A stretch of DNA of 6,893 nt from assembly GCA_014860845.1 (NCBI GenBank), contig JACZIY010000751.1, positions 1-6,893 on the forward strand. Direction: 5' to 3'. Within the stretch, counting starts at the first letter, position 1, and the number at the start of each line of letters is the position of its first letter. Below the pieces are notes generated by a model. The model ran no database searches. It saw only the letters and a list, made by a program, of their open reading frames with translations, and was not told the origin of the DNA. Source of the stretch: Anaerolineaceae bacterium. Lineage in GTDB: Bacteria > Chloroflexota > Anaerolineae > Anaerolineales > Anaerolineaceae. A program made the position numbers and the translations under genes. Shown in pieces: positions 1-4,044 of the stretch.

Positions 1-662
1 ACCAGGTTTGATCTAAATTGTTCTTCCCAATAATTTAAATATTCAGAAAAACTTTCAATTGTTAACAAATCTGAATAATTCTGAAAATTTATAAATTTAA
101 GCATTATTCCAATCCTTGTTTCTTCATCGATATTTTCATCCTCAGGAGGAGTATCTGGCATAATTAATTCAGGATTAAGAAAAGTATAGAAAGGAGAGAT
201 ATTGTTAATGGATTTTTGTAAATGGTCCAATGGAATTTTAGCGATTGACTTTCCTGAAAATGCTATCAAAAATACACTGGTCTCGTCATCTGAGTAAAAG
301 TCTATTATTTTTCCTGTAAAACCAGAAATAAACCAATCGAGATCTTCATCGAATATCCCATCGCATACTCTTATCCACCTATTAAATCGAAAAAATATTT
401 CCCAAGATAAATCTTTGGACTTCTTAAAATTTATTCTTATTTCTCTTTTATCTCCAATCGAAATTTTATTATCAATATTAATTGCGAATTGAGATTGAAA
501 AAATAAAAAACATTGTTTAATCAAATGATTTTGATCGGAAATAGACAACTTAGTTGGGATTGAGAAATAATATAAATCAATATCCGAATGATTATTAAAA
601 ATAGAATCAGATTTCAATAGATTTCTTGAATTTTCGCTGATTTCTAAAGAAACTACTTTCAT
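1..662 (-). CDS. Hypothetical protein, 3' end outside window (first 220 residues seen)
   Basis: I do not recognise this gene. The minus strand reads without a stop from an ATG at 660-662 to the left edge, giving 220 residues. An AGGA ribosome-binding site (669-672) lies 6 nt before the ATG, and an in-frame TAA (681-683) rules out a much earlier start. The protein begins MKVVSLEISENSRNLL. There is no signal peptide or membrane segment. Residues about 86-112 are rich in aromatics (WEIFFRFNRW, then DLDWF). Residues about 112-150 (GFTGKIIDFYS, then VFLIAFSGKSIAKIPLDHL) alternate like small beta strands and could form an SH3/KOW-like barrel; this is a guess from pattern only. A Pro/acidic linker follows (PDTPPEDENIDEE, 169-181), then a probable helical segment. 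It is divergent from the rhodanese gene. I am fairly sure it is a real gene because of the long open frame, the ribosome site and the protein-like composition. Its function is unknown. Confidence 0.75.
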   Translation of the reverse strand, partial: MKVVSLEISENSRNLLKSDSIFNNHSDIDLYYFSIPTKLSISDQNHLIKQCFLFFQSQFAINIDNKISIGDKREIRINFKKSKDLSWEIFFRFNRWIRVCDGIFDEDLDWFISGFTGKIIDFYSDDETSVFLIAFSGKSIAKIPLDHLQKSINNISPFYTFLNPELIMPDTPPEDENIDEETRIGIMLKFINFQNYSDLLTIESFSEYLNYWEEQFRSNL

Positions 663-752
663 TGGTTTTCCTATTTGGAATTATGATAAATTGAAGAAAT
701 GTTTTTACTAATTTTACATTGAGATAATATTACCAATACATTCTATTTAATA

Positions 753-781
753 TTCACAGTGCTTACTTAATCTGGTAAAAA
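753..781 (+). promoter_or_regulatory. Candidate promoter of the rhodanese gene
   Basis: TTCACA (753-758, 5 of 6 matches to the -35 consensus) is followed after 17 bp by TAAAAA (776-781, 4 of 6). A TG dinucleotide at 773-774 gives an extended -10 arrangement. Transcription would begin near 788, leaving a leader of about 28 nt that carries the GGAG ribosome site (807-810). The region is so AT-rich that chance matches are likely, so this is only a candidate. Confidence 0.35.
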
Positions 782-799
782 TAAATAATTGGTTATTTA
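782..799. repeat. AT-only dyad in the rhodanese leader
   Basis: TAAATAA and TTATTTA form a perfect 7-bp inverted repeat around the spacer TTGG. It lies between the proposed -10 box and the ribosome site of the rhodanese gene. It could be an operator or a weak leader hairpin. The stem has no G or C, so chance is a real alternative. Confidence 0.3.
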
Positions 800-815
800 A
801 TAAAATGGAGTTTGA

Positions 816-1262
816 ATGACAAAACAAGTTAAGAAAACGGTTAAAAAGAAAAAGAATTTTAATGTTTGGCTAATTCTTGGTGGAGTAGCAATCATTGCTC
901 TGGCAGTAATTATTGGTTTTCCACCAAACACAGCTGATACCACTACACTACCCTTAGAAGTAAGTGTTGATGATGCATATCAAATGCGGGAAAATGGCGC
1001 ATTTGTTCTGGATGTGCGAGAGGTAAGCGAATGGGAAGATGGACATATTCCTGACGCGACATTAATTCCTTTGGGGGAATTAGAAAGTCGAATGGACGAA
1101 ATTCCAGCAGATCAAGAGGTATTGATTGTCTGTAGATCCGGGAATAGAAGTGCACAAGCCCGAGACCTCCTGACAAATGCTGGTTTTACAAATGTCACCA
1201 GCATGGCAGGTGGGATGAATCAATGGGTTGCAAAATCCTATGGAGTGGAAATCGGTCAATAA
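816..1262 (+). CDS. Membrane-anchored single-domain rhodanese-like protein
   Basis: The product is a 148-residue rhodanese-fold protein, a family that carries sulfane sulfur as a cysteine persulfide. The N-terminus is strongly basic (eight Lys in the first 13 residues), followed by one hydrophobic segment (about 17-35). This is a signal anchor or uncleaved signal peptide, and the positive-inside rule puts the rhodanese domain (about 47-140) outside the membrane. The expected motifs are present: DVR (66-68), EWEDGHIPDA (72-81), the six-residue active-site loop CRSGNR starting at Cys106, and AGGMNQW (131-137) near the end. The catalytic Cys is intact, so sulfurtransferase or sulfur-carrier activity is plausible, but the acceptor cannot be read from sequence. 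The loop size fits sulfur transferases; phosphatase relatives usually have a longer loop. The ATG has GGAG (807-810) 5 nt upstream. The next gene, ppk2, is on the same strand 84 bp downstream, beyond a hairpin. Confidence 0.94.
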   Translation: MTKQVKKTVKKKKNFNVWLILGGVAIIALAVIIGFPPNTADTTTLPLEVSVDDAYQMRENGAFVLDVREVSEWEDGHIPDATLIPLGELESRMDEIPADQEVLIVCRSGNRSAQARDLLTNAGFTNVTSMAGGMNQWVAKSYGVEIGQ

Positions 1263-1287
1263 GGCGAAATAATTATTATCTTCTATG

Positions 1288-1320
1288 AATGGTTCTATAA
1301 TTTAAGTCTATAGAACCATT
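1288..1320 (+). terminator. 12-bp hairpin between rhodanese gene and ppk2
   Basis: AATGGTTCTATA (1288-1299) and TATAGAACCATT (1309-1320) form a perfect 12-bp stem with a 9-nt loop. It starts 25 nt after the rhodanese stop and ends 13 nt before the ppk2 ribosome site. The T-rich tail is short and interrupted (TTTATTG), so it may terminate only partly. It could act as an attenuator or as an mRNA-end stabiliser between two co-directional genes. Confidence 0.6.
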
Positions 1321-1333
1321 TATTGTCTAAAAG

Positions 1334-1341
1334 AAAGGGGA
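1334..1341 (+). promoter_or_regulatory. Ribosome-binding site that fixes the ppk2 start
   Basis: AAAGGGGA ends 5 nt before the ATG at 1347. An in-frame TTG at 1323 would lengthen the protein by 8 residues, but it lies next to the foot of the upstream hairpin and has no ribosome site. The ATG is therefore preferred. Confidence 0.75.
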
Positions 1342-1346
1342 ACGTC

Positions 1347-2150
1347 ATGAAAAAATATCGAGTAAAACCTGGACAAAAAGTAAATCTTAGTGAATGGGAT
1401 CCTGATGATAAATCAGGATGGCCAGAGGGTAAAAAAGAAGCGAAGGAAGAGTTTATAGAAATCAATAAAGAGTTTGAAATTCTCCAGGAGCTCTTATATG
1501 CTGAAAATAAACATAAGATATTGATAGTGTTACAGGCTATGGATACAGGCGGAAAGGATGGTGTCATTCGTGCAGTTTTTGATGGAGTTAACCCCGCTGG
1601 TGTGCGCGTAGCCAGCTTTAAAGTTCCAACAGAACAAGAATTATCTCATGATTTCTTATGGCGCATTCATAAGCAAACTCCTGGAAAAGGGGAAGTGGTA
1701 ATTTTTAACAGAAGTCATTATGAAGATGTGCTGGTGGTTCGCGTCCATAACCTGGTTTCTCAAAAGGTGTGGGAGAAAAGATTTGACCATATAAATAATT
1801 TTGAAAAACTATTAGCTGATGAAGGAACAACAATTATTAAATTTTTCCTTCATATATCCAAAGATGAGCAAAAAGAAAGACTTCAGGAAAGATTAGATAT
1901 TCCTGAAAAACAATGGAAATTTTCCTCTGGTGATCTCAAGGAACGGTTATTATGGGAGGATTATACAAATGCATTTGAAGATGTGTTGTCAAAAACATCC
2001 ACATCATATGCACCCTGGTATATCATTCCTGCCAATAGAAATTGGTATCGGAATTGGCTAATCAGCTCCATCCTGGTGGACGAGTTGAAATCGCTGAAAA
2101 TGAAATATCCTGAACCTGAAGAAGATTTGAGCCAGATAAAAATCATTTAA
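1347..2150 (+). CDS. ppk2: Polyphosphate kinase 2 (PPK2), class III-like
   Basis: A cytoplasmic kinase that uses inorganic polyphosphate to phosphorylate nucleotides. From the ATG the protein has 267 residues, a normal length for single-domain PPK2. The Walker A loop is MDTGGKDG (65-72) within the PPK2-typical segment VLQAMDTGGKDGVIR. Walker B is FNRSHYEDVLVVRV (120-133). The lid region (about 175-205) carries the expected basic residues (QERLDIPEKQWKFSSGDLKER), and the tail has YAPWYIIPANRNWYRNW (221-237). The HYEDVLVVRV form and the N-terminal KKYRVKPG resemble, from memory, the class III enzymes such as Meiothermus ruber PPK2. Those enzymes phosphorylate both AMP and ADP and so can make ATP from AMP plus polyphosphate. 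The class assignment is inference; the family assignment is secure. All core motifs are intact. No polyphosphate-synthesising ppk1 is visible in the window. Confidence 0.96.
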   Translation: MKKYRVKPGQKVNLSEWDPDDKSGWPEGKKEAKEEFIEINKEFEILQELLYAENKHKILIVLQAMDTGGKDGVIRAVFDGVNPAGVRVASFKVPTEQELSHDFLWRIHKQTPGKGEVVIFNRSHYEDVLVVRVHNLVSQKVWEKRFDHINNFEKLLADEGTTIIKFFLHISKDEQKERLQERLDIPEKQWKFSSGDLKERLLWEDYTNAFEDVLSKTSTSYAPWYIIPANRNWYRNWLISSILVDELKSLKMKYPEPEEDLSQIKII

Positions 2151-2190
2151 AAAAAGGAGCTAATGATTGAAAAATTATTGGCTCATTTTT
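2149..2190. terminator. Bidirectional terminator between ppk2 and ppa
   Basis: The stem pairs 2157-2167 (GAGCTAATGAT) with 2174-2184 (ATTATTGGCTC): 11 bp including two G-U pairs, with a 6-nt loop. On the plus strand it is followed by ATTTTT (2185-2190). On the minus strand it is followed by CC and a run of seven T (the A run at 2149-2155). It can therefore end both ppk2 and the convergent ppa transcript, and it overlaps the last bases of ppk2. Confidence 0.85.
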
Positions 2191-2197
2191 ACTTAGA

Positions 2198-2809
2198 TTA
2201 ATTTCCGAACATATCTTCATAATCTTTCATGGCGGCGTCGACTACTTTCCATGCCTGTTCAGCTCCAAAAACTCCTGCAATAAAAGTAGAATCTTCTTTG
2301 CCCGGAATTAATTTATATGTACTGAAATAATGTAAGAGTCTATCGATCAAAACCTGGGGAATATCTGATAAATCATTTGCGTTTTGCCAGAAGTAATCAT
2401 TAAATAAAACTGCTATGATCTTATCATCTGCTTCACCATCGTCAATCATCTGAATTCCGCCGATGACACGAGCAGTTAGAATAATCTCAGATTTGGTAAT
2501 CGGCCTTTCACTGATTACACAAATATCCAATGGATCTCCATCACCCTTTGTAGATTTCGGTGATAATTTATGCACTCCGTTTCCACAGTAGGTTCTTGGG
2601 ATGAACCCATACAAGGATGGAGGTTGTGAAGATGATCTTTGAGGGCGGTCGACCCGCAAGTATCCAGTGACTTTATCTACCTCATATTTAACCAAATCAA
2701 ATGATGAAAGTTCAATAAAAGCATTTACTTCTTTTGGCGGATTTGGACCTGTATCTAATCCGTGCCAGGGATGTGGACGCCAACGATAAAATGGGCTTGG
2801 AAAATTCAA
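2198..2809 (-). CDS. ppa: Soluble inorganic pyrophosphatase, family I
   Basis: This enzyme hydrolyses PPi to two phosphates in the cytoplasm with Mg2+. The protein has 203 residues; the E. coli enzyme has about 175, and the difference is mainly an N-terminal extension rich in aromatics (FYRWRPHPWHGLDTGPNPP, 7-25). The signature GDGDPLDICV (89-98) supplies the metal-binding Asp triad D90, D92 and D95. By comparison with E. coli PPase the other catalytic positions are also present: K41 and E43 in VKYEVDK, R55 in VDR, Y67 in YGFIPRT, D123, D128 and K130 in MIDDGEADDK, and Y165/K166 in TYK. The start is a TTG with GGAGG 5 nt upstream; no ATG or GTG in frame is better placed. It converges on ppk2 through a shared terminator and diverges from padR. 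I see no sign of degradation, and activity is expected. Confidence 0.96.
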   Translation of the reverse strand: MNFPSPFYRWRPHPWHGLDTGPNPPKEVNAFIELSSFDLVKYEVDKVTGYLRVDRPQRSSSQPPSLYGFIPRTYCGNGVHKLSPKSTKGDGDPLDICVISERPITKSEIILTARVIGGIQMIDDGEADDKIIAVLFNDYFWQNANDLSDIPQVLIDRLLHYFSTYKLIPGKEDSTFIAGVFGAEQAWKVVDAAMKDYEDMFGN

Positions 2810-2814
2810 AATTT

Positions 2815-2819
2815 CCTCC
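2815..2819 (-). promoter_or_regulatory. Ribosome-binding site for the TTG start of ppa
   Basis: GGAGG on the minus strand lies 5 nt before the TTG at 2807-2809. This strong site is the reason for accepting a non-ATG start. Confidence 0.8.
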
Positions 2820-2839
2820 GATTTGGTATCTTTTCCATT

Positions 2840-2870
2840 ATTATAAACTGTTCTAGTGAAATATCACCAA
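2840..2870 (-). promoter_or_regulatory. Candidate ppa promoter
   Basis: The minus strand has a perfect TATAAT (2840-2845). The best -35 is TTGGTG (2865-2870), with a 19-bp spacer and only the TTG half matching. Transcription would begin near 2833, giving a leader of about 25 nt that contains the GGAGG site. The weak, badly spaced -35 overlaps a dyad (2866-2881), which would fit a regulated promoter. Confidence 0.45.
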
Positions 2871-2881
2871 TATTCATTGGT
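2866..2881. promoter_or_regulatory. Dyad ACCAAT-N4-ATTGGT, candidate operator
   Basis: A perfect 6-bp inverted repeat with a 4-bp spacer lies in the ppa-padR divergent spacer. It overlaps the proposed ppa -35 element and sits 67 bp before the padR start. PadR dimers generally bind short dyads near their own promoters, so this is a candidate PadR site. The link is inference from position. Confidence 0.4.
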
Positions 2882-2933
2882 TATGAAAGGCTGTACAAGA
2901 AACTCTGAGGTAAGAAAAAAATATAAAAAATAT

Positions 2934-2939
2934 TATAAT
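2934..2939 (+). promoter_or_regulatory. Possible padR -10 box
   Basis: A perfect TATAAT lies within the 10-bp palindrome TATTATAATA (2931-2940). Only 9 nt separate it from the padR ATG at 2949, so a promoter here would give a leaderless or nearly leaderless message. This agrees with the lack of a ribosome site before that ATG. No good -35 is visible at 16-18 bp, and the stretch is almost pure A/T. Confidence 0.3.
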
Positions 2940-2948
2940 AAAGTGAAT

Positions 2949-3476
2949 ATGAGCCCTAGAACAAGAATTGAAAGCAGCCTGTATTTAGCTCTTTTGGGTT
3001 TTTTTATTGACAAACCCAGTTATGGTTATGAACTTTATAAACATATTTCTAAAGAGACCTCCTTTTTTAAGATCTGGTACCTAAAGCAAAGCCAATTTTA
3101 TGGATTTTTGGAGAGGTTATTTAATGAAGGGTTTCTTTCTCAAAAAATGATCGAGGGAAACCAATATCCTGATCGTAAATTGTTCTCGATTACTGAAGCT
3201 GGTATTGAACAATTAAAAAATTGGATCATCATTCCTGTTAAACATGGCCGTGATATGAGACAAGAATTCATTGCTAAATTGTTTATTGCTCAGAATTTTT
3301 ATAAGGGAAAAATTGATTTATTAGTGGAGAATCAAAAAAGTGTTTGTCACCAATGGCTCGAAGAACAAAATAACTTTCTCATACATGAGAAAGATCAATT
3401 TCAGATTCTTTTAATTAATTATCGAAAAAACCAAATCCAGGCTATGTTGGACTGGATGACTCAATTAAACTTATAA
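2949..3476 (+). CDS. PadR-family transcriptional regulator
   Basis: A DNA-binding regulator of 175 residues from the chosen ATG. The N-terminal winged helix (about 8-90) has the family pattern: SLYLALLGFFIDKPSYGYELYKHI (9-32), then a recognition-helix region (LKQSQFYGFLERLFNEGFL) and the wing (YPDRKLFSITEAG) ending in a helix (IEQLKNWI). The C-terminal half (about 95-175) is helical and matches the dimerising domain of AphA/Vir_act_alpha_C-type PadR proteins. It is a cytoplasmic dimer that often represses itself and a neighbouring gene in response to a ligand. The open frame extends back to a GTG at 2856, but those 31 extra residues look like translated AT-rich spacer, are outside the usual PadR N-terminus, and have no ribosome site. 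The ATG at 2949 also lacks a clear ribosome site. The gene is divergent from ppa. Ligand and target are unknown. Confidence 0.88.
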   Translation: MSPRTRIESSLYLALLGFFIDKPSYGYELYKHISKETSFFKIWYLKQSQFYGFLERLFNEGFLSQKMIEGNQYPDRKLFSITEAGIEQLKNWIIIPVKHGRDMRQEFIAKLFIAQNFYKGKIDLLVENQKSVCHQWLEEQNNFLIHEKDQFQILLINYRKNQIQAMLDWMTQLNL

Positions 3477-3520
3477 AGAATCATCGGCTGTAAAATCCTG
3501 ATATATAAATCCAGAAATCG

Positions 3521-3561
3521 AAAAAGAGGTTAACCACTTTATTGAGCGTCAACCTCCTTTT
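3521..3561. terminator. Bidirectional terminator between padR and ndk
   Basis: GAGGTT (3526-3531) pairs with AACCTC (3551-3556) around a 19-nt loop that can hold a smaller TTGA/TCAA hairpin. The stem is flanked by AAAAA on the left and, after one C, by TTTT on the right. Each strand therefore has a T run after the stem. It serves the convergent padR and ndk transcripts. Confidence 0.75.
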
Positions 3562-3569
3562 ATAATTTT

Positions 3570-4025
3570 CTAATTATCACCTATCACCCAATCTTCATCT
3601 ACTTTCAACCAATTAACAATTTCACTTTTGGTAAACCAGAGTGAAATTTCGTTTTCAGCATTTTCAGGTGAGTCCGACGCATGGGTAAGATTTCTACTAA
3701 TTCGTGACGCAAAATCATGACGAATTGTCCCTGGCTCTGCTTTTAGAGGATCTGTCAAGCCCATGGTTTGTCGAACCGCTTGCACTGCGAATGGTCCTTC
3801 AAATACCATTGCCATCACAGGTGCAGCAGTAATATATTTGATCAGTCCATCATAAAATGGCTTTCCCTGATGAACAGCATAATGTTTTTCAGCAAGACTT
3901 ACTGGTACTTGCAGGAACTTTGCAGCTACCAATTTCAAGCCTCGTTTCTCAAGCCTTGATAGAATTTCCCCAATTAATCCGCGTTGAACACCATCTGGTT
4001 TCACCAGAACAAAAGTTTTTTCCAA
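3570..4025 (-). CDS. ndk: Nucleoside diphosphate kinase
   Basis: This enzyme transfers the terminal phosphate from NTP (usually ATP) to NDPs through a phospho-histidine. From the TTG start it has 151 residues, standard for bacterial NDK. Seen motifs: KTFVLVKPDGVQRG (3-16) with Lys9, Tyr49 in KHYAVH, R85 in VRQTMG, TDP at 91-93, R102 in GTIRHDF, and the active-site signature RNLTHASDSPENAENEI (111-127) with catalytic His115. All key residues are intact. GTIRHDF has His103 where most enzymes have Gly. The start is decided by GGAGGT (4031-4036) 5 nt before the TTG. An in-frame ATG at 4086-4088 would add 21 residues, overlap the upstream gene and lie outside the family's usual N-terminus. Only 19 nt separate it from the stop of the acidic TPR gene, so the two are almost certainly co-transcribed. 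It ends at a bidirectional terminator. Confidence 0.97.
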   Translation of the reverse strand: MEKTFVLVKPDGVQRGLIGEILSRLEKRGLKLVAAKFLQVPVSLAEKHYAVHQGKPFYDGLIKYITAAPVMAMVFEGPFAVQAVRQTMGLTDPLKAEPGTIRHDFASRISRNLTHASDSPENAENEISLWFTKSEIVNWLKVDEDWVIGDN

Positions 4026-4030
4026 TATAT

Positions 4031-4036
4031 ACCTCC
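4031..4036 (-). promoter_or_regulatory. Ribosome-binding site for the TTG start of ndk
   Basis: GGAGGT on the minus strand lies 5 nt before the TTG at 4023-4025, inside the 19-nt gap after the upstream stop. It makes the TTG the clear start. Confidence 0.85.
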
Positions 4037-4044
4037 GAAAAAAA

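Noticed and set aside
680..685. CATAAT on the minus strand as -10 box of the gene at 1-662
   Set aside because: No matching -35 at suitable spacing, and the leader would be too short to hold the ribosome site comfortably.
943..1567. Minus-strand open frames opposite the rhodanese and ppk2 genes
   Set aside because: Shadows of secure genes; no independent support.
2856..2948. Longer padR start at GTG 2856 or ATG 2883
   Set aside because: The extra residues are Lys/Tyr-rich translation of AT-rich spacer, lack a ribosome site and precede the normal PadR N-terminus; they would also overlap the divergent control region.
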